NCBI GenBank assembly: GCA_001780955.1
Contig: MFJR01000007.1
Location: 212,307 to 252,163 of the forward strand
Origin: Candidatus Gottesmanbacteria bacterium RIFCSPLOWO2_01_FULL_39_12b
Lineage (GTDB): Bacteria; Patescibacteriota; Microgenomatia; 2-02-FULL-39-11
Direction of reading: 5' to 3'
DNA: 39,857 bases
The position numbers and the translations under genes were made by a program. The notes under the pieces were generated by a model, which did no database searches, was not told where the DNA came from, and saw only the letters and a program-made list of their open reading frames with translations. This document shows positions 19,052-26,851 of the stretch, piece after piece. The first letter of the stretch is position 1. Each line of letters starts with the position of its first letter.

Positions 19052-20161
19052 ATGAATAAAAAAGGTTATTTGATTTTAGAAAATGGCCAAATTTTTGAGG
19101 GAATATCTGTGGGCGCCGAAAAACAAGTTACCGGCGAAGTAGTTTTTAATACCGGTATGGTTGGTTATCCGGAAGGCTTTACCGATCCCTCTTACTTCGG
19201 ACAGATCCTCACGATGACTTACCCTCTTATAGGTAATTACGGTGTAACAGATAAAAAAACCTGGGAATCGGATAGGCTTCAAATAAGGGGACTAATTGTA
19301 TCATCATATATCGATAATAAATCACACTATACGGCATCTCAGACTCTAAGTGACTGGTTAAAAAAAGAAGGGATTCCTGCTTTGGCCAATATCGATACCC
19401 GAACTCTGACTAAAATTATTCGTGAATTTGGCGTTATGAAAGGCCAAATTACTTTTTCACCCCCGATTAAATCGGGGTTATTTTTTGATGACATTAAAGA
19501 CGATAATTTATTACCCTACGTGTCCTGCAAAAAACCCTCAGTTTATAAAGGTGGAGACTTTCGCATTCTGACTCTAGATTGCGGATTGAAAGAAAACCAA
19601 ATCAGAATTTGGCAAAAATTAAAAGTAACGGTAATCCGAGTTCCTTGGGACTATGACCCATTCAAAAAGGGGTCAGACCTCAAAGTAAATCAAGGTCTGA
19701 CCCCAGTAAAATTTGACGCTGTTTTTATCAGTAACGGACCGGGAGATCCGAAACAAGCCGTGAGAACCATAGAAATTGTCAGAGAGGCGATTAAACGAGA
19801 GTTTCCTTTACTTGGAATATGTTTGGGGAATCAGATTCTGGCTCTTGCGGCTAAAGCAGATACCTTCAAATTGAAATACGGACACCGCGGACAGAATCAA
19901 CCGGTTAAAGATGAAATCAGTGGCCGCTGTTATATTACGACTCAAAACCACGGATTCGCGGTTGATATAAAAACTTTGCCCGAGGGATGGATACCCTGGT
20001 TTACTAATCTTAATGACGATACTAACGAAGGTATAAGGCATAAAAAATTACCGTTTCTTAGCTGTCAGTTTCATCCAGAAGCAACACCTGGGCCGACTGA
20101 TACCGAGTGGATTTTTGAATACTTCCTGACGGAGGCAAAAAAATGGCTAAAAAAACCTTAA
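19052..20161 (+). CDS. carA: Carbamoyl-phosphate synthase small subunit, with two palindrome insertions
   Basis: Glutaminase subunit feeding ammonia to CarB for carbamoyl phosphate. 369 residues: N-terminal CPSase small-chain domain (NTGMVGYPEGFTDPSYFGQI; NIDTRTLT) and class I glutaminase with nucleophile C257 (GICLGNQILALA), H341 and E343 (QFHPEATPGP). GNQ replaces the common GHQ after the nucleophile. Two stretches are foreign: a 17-nt palindrome at 19461-19477 (around PPIKSG), and a 36-nt element at 19669-19704 that adds about 12 residues between VPWDYDPF and FDAVFISNGPGDP. The ATG follows the atpC stop with no gap; the end overlaps carB by 19 nt. Confidence 0.95.
   Translation: MNKKGYLILENGQIFEGISVGAEKQVTGEVVFNTGMVGYPEGFTDPSYFGQILTMTYPLIGNYGVTDKKTWESDRLQIRGLIVSSYIDNKSHYTASQTLSDWLKKEGIPALANIDTRTLTKIIREFGVMKGQITFSPPIKSGLFFDDIKDDNLLPYVSCKKPSVYKGGDFRILTLDCGLKENQIRIWQKLKVTVIRVPWDYDPFKKGSDLKVNQGLTPVKFDAVFISNGPGDPKQAVRTIEIVREAIKREFPLLGICLGNQILALAAKADTFKLKYGHRGQNQPVKDEISGRCYITTQNHGFAVDIKTLPEGWIPWFTNLNDDTNEGIRHKKLPFLSCQFHPEATPGPTDTEWIFEYFLTEAKKWLKKP
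19461..19477 (+). repeat. 17-nt palindrome inside carA
   Basis: CCCCGATT-a-AATCGGGG, eight perfect base pairs around one nucleotide. It lies in a variable segment after MKGQITF, so whether it is a true insertion cannot be told without homologues. Confidence 0.55.
19669..19704 (+). repeat. 36-nt GGGGTCAGACC palindrome, carA copy
   Basis: Arms GGGGTCAGACCT and AGGTCTGACCCC around a 12-nt centre; 33/36 identical to the gatB element at 7446-7481 and the same length. It begins at the third codon position, so it is read in a different frame from the gatB copy (GSDLKVNQGLTP instead of GVRPSSNSRSDP). Both frames are open. Confidence 0.9.
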
Positions 20162-23100
20162 AAGGAAAAAAAGTTCTTATCTTAGGATCCGGTGCCTTGA
20201 AGATAGGTGAGGCCGGAGAATTTGACTATTCAGGGAGCCAGGCGGCAAAAGCTTTAAGAGAAGAAGGTATTGAAACCATTCTTGTTAACCCCAATATTGC
20301 CACAATTCAGACCTCACACGATTTTGTCTCTAAAGTGTATTTTCTGCCGGTAACACCATATTTCGTAGAGAAGATCATCAATAAAGAAAAGCCGGCGGGG
20401 ATCTTACTAGGATTTGGCGGACAAACTGCCTTAAACTGCGGACTGGAATTAGAGAAGCGAGGAATATTTAAAGAATACGGAGTTTCCGTACTGGGGACTC
20501 CGATTTCTTCCATAAATGTTACAGAAGACAGACTTCTCTTCCGTAAAAAAATTGAAAGTTTGAGATTGAAAGTCCCTCACAGCGTTTTGTGTAAGAGTAT
20601 GGGCGACCTTTCTAAGTTAAAAGACAAAATACGCTTTCCAGTCATCGTACGGGCAGGATTTTCTTTGGGTGGTTTGGGATCTGGAGTTGCCTATAATTTC
20701 GAAAAACTGACACAAATAGCCCAAAAAGCTTTAGGTTTGACTCCACAGATACTGATAGAGGAATACCTGGATAAATGGAAAGAAATTGAATATGAAGTGG
20801 TTCGTGATGCCTACGACAACACGATAACAGTCTGCAATATGGAGAATTTTGACCCGATGGGTATACATACCGGGGAATCGATAGTCGTAGCTCCATCCCA
20901 AACCTTAACCAATCACGAATACCATAATTTGCGTGAGATTGCCATAAAAGTTGTTAAATCCCTTCCCGTTGTCGGTGAATGCAATATTCAGTTTGCCTTG
21001 TCTCCTAAAAATGGAGACTACCGAATAATAGAGGTCAATGCCAGACTATCCAGATCATCTGCTTTAGCCTCCAAAGCTACCGGTTACCCTCTGGCTTATA
21101 TTGCTGCAAAACTGGTTTTAGGATATTCTTTAGACGAAATTCCCAATAAAGTAACTTCTGCCACATCTGCATTTTTCGAACCCGCTCTTGATTATGTCGT
21201 CGTGAAAATTCCAAGATGGGATTTTCTTAAATTTAAGGATCATAACGAAATTATCGGAAGTGCGATGCAGAGTGTGGGAGAAGTCATGGGAATCGGGCGG
21301 AGTTTTGAAGAGGCTTTGCAGAAGGCAATACGATCTTTAGATTTGGATTATGAGGGGATAATTTCCGACGATCTCGATCCTGACAAAATAAAAAAAGGAA
21401 AAAAGATTAGATTCAAAAGTATTGACCCAACGCCTAACCGGTTATATAACATCGCCTACAATATTTTTTTCGGCCAAAAAATCTTTGAAATAAGAAGCAG
21501 AACAGGAATAGATTTATGGTTTCTGGAAAGAATAAAACATATAGTGGATTTTTATAAAAGAATGATTAATGAGTCTAAGCAGGCTATTAAGGAAGAGACC
21601 CTGAGGGGTGCTAAAAAACTCGGATTTACCGATACCCAAATCGCCGAAATTTATCACAAAAATTGGGAAGAAATCAGAAACTTGAGAAAAAAATGGAATA
21701 TCCTTCCTAAAATTTGTCAGATAGATACTTTGGGTGGAGAATTTCCGGCAAAAACCAATTATCTCTATCTGTCCTATCATAGGATGGAAAATGACATAAA
21801 ACCAGGCGAGAATAATCAGGTGGCAATACTGGGTGGCGGGCCTTACCAAATTGGTTCCTCTGTCGAATTCGACTGGTGTGCAGTTAATAGTGTATTAACA
21901 GCAAGAAAAATGGGATACAAAACTATTATGATTAACTGTAATCCCGAGACAGTCTCTACTGATTATGATATTTCCGGCAAACTCTATTTTGAAGAGCTGA
22001 CTTTAGAGAGAGTGCTAGATATAGTAGATGTAGAGAATTGTCCACTGATAGTTTCGGTCGGTGGTCAAATCCCCAATAAACTTGCCCCGAAACTGGCAAA
22101 ACAAAACGTTAAATTTTTAAGTAATGATCCCTATATAATTGATAAAGTCGAAAACAGGCAAAAGTTTTCCGCCCTTTTGGACAGATTGAAAGTTAGACAA
22201 CCGCTTTGGAAGAAATTAACCAGTAAAAAAGAAGCATTAAAATTTGCCAATAAAATTAACTATCCTGTTTTAATTAGACCTTCATATGTTCTGTCAGGGA
22301 CGGCGATGTTTGTGGCTTATTCTAAACAGTCATTTACAGCCTACCTTGATCATTCCAGCTCTATTGTAAATCCTGAATTTCCGTTAGTAATTTCCAAATT
22401 CATCAGAGGGGCAAAAGAGGTGGATTTTGACGCCGTCTCACGGAAGGGTAAGATTATAATAGCTGCAATTTCCGAGCACGTAGAGCACGCCGGCGTTCAT
22501 TCAGGGGATGCCACCCTGGTCCTACCCTCGTTTTCTTTAAGTGAAAAATCACACGAAGAAATTAGATCAGTTGCCGAGAAAATCTCAAAGGCGCTAAAGA
22601 TTAACGGACCGTTTAATATACAGTTTCTTATTTATGAGAGATCTCCATTTGATTTGGAGGTGCTGGTGATTGAAGCCAATCTCCGGGCATCACGCAGTTT
22701 TCCGTTTGTTTCTAAAGTTTTAGGGGTGAACTTTATAAAACTGGCAACCGAAATTATGTTAGGGAAAAAAGTTTTACCAATTGATATAAAAACTCCACCT
22801 TATTTTGGTGTGAAAGTCCCGCATTTTTCTTTCACAAGATTGCGACAAGTTGATCCGGTTTTGAGAGTCGAAATGGCTTCTACCGGAGAAGTAGCTTGCT
22901 TCGGAAAAGATTTTTATGAAGCATATTTGAAAGCACTTCTTTCTACCGGAATCAGTTATCCAAAAAAAAGCGCCCTCCTTTCTTTTGGAGGAGATGAAGC
23001 AAAGCAAAGACTTTTACCGGCGGTGCGTATTCTTCATAAAATGGGCTTTAAACTTTATGCGACCAGAAAGACGGGCCTCTATTTACGAAACTACGGGATT

Positions 23101-23394
23101 AAGTCAGAATTTGTCTACAAAGTGTTCGAGAAGAAAAGTCCCAATGTTCTTGATATAATAAAGGAGAAAAAGGCAGATGTTGTATTCAATTTATCCGATC
23201 GAAGCGATATTGATATGAAAGCTTGGACGAAACAGATTACGGACGGTTATCTGATAAGACGGGCGGCAGTGGACGCTAATATCCCTCTTTTCACCAAATC
23301 TACCATCGCTAATTTGTACGTCACCAGCCTTTATAAATACAGTCTGGATAAACTAAGTATTAAATCGTGGGAGGAGTATGTTCATGAAAAATGA
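20143..23394 (+). CDS. carB: Carbamoyl-phosphate synthase large subunit
   Basis: Makes carbamoyl phosphate from bicarbonate, ammonia and two ATP. 1083 residues with the internal duplication of two ATP-grasp synthetase halves. The first half opens with KVLILGSGALKIGEAGEFDYSG; the second with QVAILGGGPYQIGSSVEFDWC (near residue 563). A C-terminal MGS-like allosteric domain follows residue about 940. The ATG has a good GGAGG site 8-12 nt upstream (20131-20135), inside carA. Order carA-carB-pyrB and the pyr context indicate it serves pyrimidines. Confidence 0.97.
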   Translation: MAKKTLKGKKVLILGSGALKIGEAGEFDYSGSQAAKALREEGIETILVNPNIATIQTSHDFVSKVYFLPVTPYFVEKIINKEKPAGILLGFGGQTALNCGLELEKRGIFKEYGVSVLGTPISSINVTEDRLLFRKKIESLRLKVPHSVLCKSMGDLSKLKDKIRFPVIVRAGFSLGGLGSGVAYNFEKLTQIAQKALGLTPQILIEEYLDKWKEIEYEVVRDAYDNTITVCNMENFDPMGIHTGESIVVAPSQTLTNHEYHNLREIAIKVVKSLPVVGECNIQFALSPKNGDYRIIEVNARLSRSSALASKATGYPLAYIAAKLVLGYSLDEIPNKVTSATSAFFEPALDYVVVKIPRWDFLKFKDHNEIIGSAMQSVGEVMGIGRSFEEALQKAIRSLDLDYEGIISDDLDPDKIKKGKKIRFKSIDPTPNRLYNIAYNIFFGQKIFEIRSRTGIDLWFLERIKHIVDFYKRMINESKQAIKEETLRGAKKLGFTDTQIAEIYHKNWEEIRNLRKKWNILPKICQIDTLGGEFPAKTNYLYLSYHRMENDIKPGENNQVAILGGGPYQIGSSVEFDWCAVNSVLTARKMGYKTIMINCNPETVSTDYDISGKLYFEELTLERVLDIVDVENCPLIVSVGGQIPNKLAPKLAKQNVKFLSNDPYIIDKVENRQKFSALLDRLKVRQPLWKKLTSKKEALKFANKINYPVLIRPSYVLSGTAMFVAYSKQSFTAYLDHSSSIVNPEFPLVISKFIRGAKEVDFDAVSRKGKIIIAAISEHVEHAGVHSGDATLVLPSFSLSEKSHEEIRSVAEKISKALKINGPFNIQFLIYERSPFDLEVLVIEANLRASRSFPFVSKVLGVNFIKLATEIMLGKKVLPIDIKTPPYFGVKVPHFSFTRLRQVDPVLRVEMASTGEVACFGKDFYEAYLKALLSTGISYPKKSALLSFGGDEAKQRLLPAVRILHKMGFKLYATRKTGLYLRNYGIKSEFVYKVFEKKSPNVLDIIKEKKADVVFNLSDRSDIDMKAWTKQITDGYLIRRAAVDANIPLFTKSTIANLYVTSLYKYSLDKLSIKSWEEYVHEK
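23369..23376 (+). promoter_or_regulatory. Ribosome binding site that fixes the pyrB start
   Basis: GGGAGGAG lies 7 nt before ATG 23384 but only 1 nt before ATG 23378, so the downstream ATG is the likely start of pyrB. Confidence 0.7.
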
Positions 23395-24322
23395 TTTCTT
23401 CGGAAAGGACGTGATTTCGGTTAATGATTATAGTCGAGAGGATCTTGAGTTACTGTTTAGCAGAACAAATGAGATGAAGAAGTTGGTTGAGGAAAGGGGT
23501 GGGGATGAAAGGCTAAAAAGGAAAATGATGGCAGCTTTGTTCTATGAACCTTCAAGCAGAACTTTTTCCTCTTTTATTTCCGCGATGCAAAGATTGGGAG
23601 GAGGTATTATCCCGCTAAATGGCATGACTAATACCTCGGTAGCAAAAGGAGAAACGCTTGAAGATACCGCTCGCGTATTTTCAGCATATGTTGATGTTTT
23701 AGTGATAAGACATTCCCAGGCCGGTTCGTTGGCTACTGCAGCAAAATATTGTTCAAAGCCCATAATTAATGCCGGTGAAGGCGCCACAGGAGAACATCCG
23801 ACTCAAGCATTCATTGATCTTTTTACTATTAAAAAGATATTTGGAAGAATTGAGGGCTTACATTTTCTAATAATTGGAGATTTGGCCCATTACCGGCCGA
23901 CTAATTCTCTAATGATGGCCTTAACTAATTTTAAAAATATAACTTTGACGCTTGCCACGCCAAAGCAAGTCCCGATCCAGGACTACGTAAGAAAGTTTTT
24001 GAAAGTTAGTAAGATTTCATTCAGTGAAACCAGCGAATTTGATAAGTTATTACCTGAGGTCGATGTATTATATGTAACCAGAGTAAAGAAAGAATATATG
24101 TCTGAATCACTTTATCGTGAGATACAAGGGAGTTACATTGTCAATAATTCATTAGTTAAAAAAATGAAGAAAAAAAGCCTCATTATGCACTGTTTGCCTA
24201 GAATTGACGAGATTGATAAAGAAGTAGATGACGACCCAAGATCAGTTTACTTTAGAGATCAACTTCAAAATGGACTATATGTAAGGATGGCTTTACTTGA
24301 TTTAGTACTTAATAAAGATTAA
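23384..24322 (+). CDS. pyrB: Aspartate carbamoyltransferase catalytic subunit
   Basis: Joins carbamoyl phosphate and aspartate to N-carbamoylaspartate. 312 residues. The carbamoyl-phosphate loop is FYEPSSRTFSSF (S57-S58-R59-T60; usual S-T-R-T), the second site is GEHPTQAFIDL, and the aspartate-binding region is HCLPRIDEIDKEVDDDPRSVYF followed by NGLYVRMALL. HCLP is an ornithine-carbamoyltransferase-style motif (ATCases usually have HPLPR), but RIDEI, the YF-x-Q segment and the pyr context support ATCase. No pyrI regulatory subunit is seen. It overlaps carB by 11 nt and is followed by a GCGGCCGC-centred repeat. Confidence 0.92.
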   Translation: MKNDFFGKDVISVNDYSREDLELLFSRTNEMKKLVEERGGDERLKRKMMAALFYEPSSRTFSSFISAMQRLGGGIIPLNGMTNTSVAKGETLEDTARVFSAYVDVLVIRHSQAGSLATAAKYCSKPIINAGEGATGEHPTQAFIDLFTIKKIFGRIEGLHFLIIGDLAHYRPTNSLMMALTNFKNITLTLATPKQVPIQDYVRKFLKVSKISFSETSEFDKLLPEVDVLYVTRVKKEYMSESLYREIQGSYIVNNSLVKKMKKKSLIMHCLPRIDEIDKEVDDDPRSVYFRDQLQNGLYVRMALLDLVLNKD

Positions 24323-24366
24323 TTATATATTATTTTTTCGCGGCCGCTAACTAATTAATATATTTT
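24323..24366 (+). repeat. AT-GCGGCCGC-AT palindromic repeat, copy A (pyrB/pyrC gap)
   Basis: Begins just after the pyrB stop. A GC-only core, GCGGCCGC (24340-24347), sits between AT-only arms that pair imperfectly (ATATATTA with TAATATAT). It is 37/44 identical in direct alignment to copy B at 26794-26837, and its 15-nt core TTCGCGGCCGCTAAC is exactly the reverse complement of copy B's core. No T-tract follows, so it is not a standard terminator. Confidence 0.8.
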
Positions 24367-24370
24367 AGAA

Positions 24371-25441
24371 ATGGGAAAGCTGCTTAGACTTCCAGGTCTT
24401 ATAGATATCCACGTTCATCTTCGTGATCCGGGACAAACCCATAAAGAAGATTTTTTAACCGGCACGTCTGCTGCATTGGCCGGTGGAGTGACAACTGTTT
24501 TTGACATGCCTAATAATAAAGAACCTATTTTCAGCTATGGGAGATTAAAAGAAAAGATAGAAATAGCAAAAAGGAAAGCTGTGTGTGATTGGGGGCTTTA
24601 TTTTGGGACGGATGGGCAAAATATCAAAGAATTCGAAAAAGTGGTAGATAAAGTAGTCGGTCTTAAAGTTTATTTAAATTTAACAACGGGAAAAATTTTA
24701 ATAGAAAATGAAAAATTAGTTGAGAAAGTCTTTAAATATTGGCCGAAAAATAAAATAATCGTTGTCCATGCAGAAGGAGAAAAGATTGATTTGGCAATAG
24801 GATTATGTAAAAAATATAATAACAAAATACATATAACTCATATTAGTAACAGACAAGATCTCGATAAAATACTCGAGGCAAAATTAAAAAAAATACCTGT
24901 AACTTGCGACGTAACGATTAACCATTTATTTTTAGATAAGCATGACGCTGATTTTTATAAAGACCTTCTTGTTATGAAACCATCTTTGCAAAATGAGGAC
25001 GAGGTAGATTATCTCTGGGAAAATTTACCAAGGATTGATTGTATTGCAACAGACCATGCACCTCATTTAGCTTCTGAGAAGAGATCGTTTGATCCACCTA
25101 CTGGTGTAACAGGAGTCGAAACAATGTTACCCCTCCTTTTGACAGCTGTAAAACAAAAGAGATTGACTATTAAAGAGATAGTGAGACTTACTAATACCGA
25201 CCCCCAAATAATATTTGGATACAAACAGGATAAAAATACTTATGTAGAGTTAGATCCTGAAGAAGAGTATAAGATAGACAACAAAAGACTCTTCACCAAA
25301 TGCGGCTGGAGTCCTTATCATGGATGGAAAGTATATGGAAAGGTAAAAAAAGTAATTCTTCGCGGAGAAAAAGTTTTTGAAGAAGGAAAAGTATTGATTA
25401 AACCTGGTTTCGGGCTAAACATTTGTTATAATAAAGTTTAA
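24371..25441 (+). CDS. pyrC: Dihydroorotase
   Basis: Zinc amidohydrolase that closes N-carbamoylaspartate to dihydroorotate. Metal ligands: H14/H16 in DIHVHLRDPG, carboxylated K99 in VVGLKVYLN, then VVHAEG, ITHIS and ATDHAPH. At 356 residues it is shorter than typical type I bacterial enzymes (about 420). KVYLN, WPKNKIIVVHAE and VTCDVTINHLFLDKHD resemble the DHOase domain of animal CAD more than the usual PyrC. No ribosome site precedes the ATG; the upstream 48 nt hold repeat copy A. pyrD begins 1 nt after its stop. Confidence 0.93.
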   Translation: MGKLLRLPGLIDIHVHLRDPGQTHKEDFLTGTSAALAGGVTTVFDMPNNKEPIFSYGRLKEKIEIAKRKAVCDWGLYFGTDGQNIKEFEKVVDKVVGLKVYLNLTTGKILIENEKLVEKVFKYWPKNKIIVVHAEGEKIDLAIGLCKKYNNKIHITHISNRQDLDKILEAKLKKIPVTCDVTINHLFLDKHDADFYKDLLVMKPSLQNEDEVDYLWENLPRIDCIATDHAPHLASEKRSFDPPTGVTGVETMLPLLLTAVKQKRLTIKEIVRLTNTDPQIIFGYKQDKNTYVELDPEEEYKIDNKRLFTKCGWSPYHGWKVYGKVKKVILRGEKVFEEGKVLIKPGFGLNICYNKV

Positions 25442-25442
25442 T

Positions 25443-26366
25443 ATGTATGATTTAAGTGTTAAGTTCTGCGGTGTGGGGTTTGGTAACCCCTTTATACTTC
25501 CTTCAGGTATCATCACTGAAATTCCTGAACATAAAAAAGCGATTGAGGCGGGTGTGGGTGGAGTAACTTTGAAATCCCTAACTTATGAAAGACGTGAAGG
25601 TAATCCACTGCCGAGAATATGGAAATATGATTGTGGCATGATTAATTCAGTGGGACTTAGAAACGCAGGGATTGAAAAGGGAAGTCAGGAGATAGCAAAA
25701 TTTTTATCCGAACACAAAGAAATTCCAATCATTGTCAGTCTGTTTGCCACGAAAATTAAAGAATTTTTATATCTGGTCGAAAAAATAGTTCCTCTTAACC
25801 CATCATTTATAGAGCTAAATCTTTCCTGTCCCAACGTGGATGACGAATTCGGGAAATCTCTTGGAATGGAAAAAGGGGCGGCCGGTGAAATTGTTAAATC
25901 AGTCAAGAAGATTTCCGGGAAAGTGCCGATTCTGGCTAAACTGTCACCTAACGTAAATGACATTGCCGATATTGCCAGGTCGTGTGAGGAGGCTGGAGTA
26001 GACGGAATCGTGGCGATTAATACGGTCGGTCCGGGAATGATCATTGACATCAATAAGAAAAAGCCGGTTTTGGGAGCAAAAAAAGGAGGCGTTTCCGGTC
26101 CGGGAATTTTGCCGGTCACTGTCAGATGTGTTTATGAAATTTATGAGGCAGTCAAAATTCCAATCATCGGTATGGGCGGCATAACCAAATGGCAGGATGT
26201 AGTTGAAGCGATGATGGCTGGAGCCACACTGGTTGGAGTAGGGACGGCTAGTTATTCTAAAGGTATGAAAGTATATGAGGATCTGAAACTAGGATTACAA
26301 GCGTATATGGGAAAAGAAGGCATTAAGAATCTCAAAGAATTAGTTGGAGCAGGGCACAAAAATTAA
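25443..26366 (+). CDS. pyrD: Dihydroorotate dehydrogenase, class 1B-like catalytic subunit
   Basis: FMN enzyme oxidising dihydroorotate to orotate. 307 residues of TIM barrel with K44 (TLKSLTYERREGNP), NSVGLRNAG, and the active-site base C129 in ELNLSCPNV; Cys marks soluble class 1 rather than the membrane class 2 (Ser). The phosphate/FMN-binding end is IPIIGMGGITKWQDVVEAMMAGATLVGVGTA. Class 1B enzymes normally pair with the PyrK iron-sulfur subunit, but no pyrK is visible in this window, so the electron acceptor is unknown. Confidence 0.93.
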   Translation: MYDLSVKFCGVGFGNPFILPSGIITEIPEHKKAIEAGVGGVTLKSLTYERREGNPLPRIWKYDCGMINSVGLRNAGIEKGSQEIAKFLSEHKEIPIIVSLFATKIKEFLYLVEKIVPLNPSFIELNLSCPNVDDEFGKSLGMEKGAAGEIVKSVKKISGKVPILAKLSPNVNDIADIARSCEEAGVDGIVAINTVGPGMIIDINKKKPVLGAKKGGVSGPGILPVTVRCVYEIYEAVKIPIIGMGGITKWQDVVEAMMAGATLVGVGTASYSKGMKVYEDLKLGLQAYMGKEGIKNLKELVGAGHKN

Positions 26367-26373
26367 TTTTGCT

Positions 26374-26793
26374 ATGAGCTGGATTATTTACTCATTTATC
26401 GCAATTGGAGTTATCGGAATTTCAGATCTTTTTAGAAAATTAGCATCTCATTTACAGGACCCTTTTTTTACCAATCTTGTATTTCAAATAGCATCAGTAA
26501 CTACCGCAGTTATTTTATTTCTATTATTTAGCAGGAAAATAGAAGATAATCCGCGTGACATCATCTATGCAGTTCTGGGCGGAATGAGCATTTCACTATT
26601 TTCTCTGATTTCATTTAAAGCTCTTTCTACCGGGCCAGGAGTATCTGTGGTCATACCGGTTCTAAGAATCGGAGGTATTGCATTAGTTGTTGTTCTCGGA
26701 ATATTTTTACTGAAGGAAAAATTAACTCTCCAAACGATTCTTGGTCTCCTTTTTTCTGCAATCGGAATTTATTTATTGTATTCCAACAAATAA
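26374..26793 (+). CDS. Half-size EamA/DMT-family membrane protein
   Basis: 139-residue hydrophobic protein with four or five predicted helices (about residues 3-19, 34-54, 66-86, 90-111 and 118-135). The final unit, with ALSTGPGVSVVIPVLRIGG, LGIFLLKEKLTLQTILGLLFSAIGIYLLY, is the EamA/DMT signature (E in LKEKLT, G-x-x-L-x-x-x-G). Full-size EamA proteins have two such units, so this one would act as a dimer, as small multidrug transporters do. ATG 26374 lies 7 nt after pyrD; a TTG inside pyrD is less likely. Its place between pyrD and pyrF hints at a pyrimidine-linked substrate, but none can be named from sequence. Confidence 0.75.
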   Translation: MSWIIYSFIAIGVIGISDLFRKLASHLQDPFFTNLVFQIASVTTAVILFLLFSRKIEDNPRDIIYAVLGGMSISLFSLISFKALSTGPGVSVVIPVLRIGGIALVVVLGIFLLKEKLTLQTILGLLFSAIGIYLLYSNK

Positions 26794-26837
26794 ATATATA
26801 TTATTTGTTAGCGGCCGCGAATGAATTAATATATATT
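26794..26837 (+). repeat. AT-GCGGCCGC-AT palindromic repeat, copy B (EamA gene/pyrF gap)
   Basis: Begins directly after the EamA gene's stop. Core GCGGCCGC at 26811-26818; the 15 nt GTTAGCGGCCGCGAA (26807-26821) are the exact reverse complement of copy A's core. The flanks are AT-only and pair imperfectly. Together with copy A it brackets pyrC-pyrD-EamA. Confidence 0.8.
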
Positions 26838-26851
26838 CATAAAAGAATAAG

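Noticed and set aside
25685..26119. 144-codon open frame antisense to pyrD
   Set aside because: No domain or ribosome site, and it lies wholly opposite a conserved gene; a coding shadow.
24340..26818. GCGGCCGC (NotI) sites as cloning linker or vector contamination
   Set aside because: Both are embedded in matching AT-rich native flanks placed exactly between intact operon genes, with 37/44 identity over the whole element; contamination would not do that. Not formally excluded.
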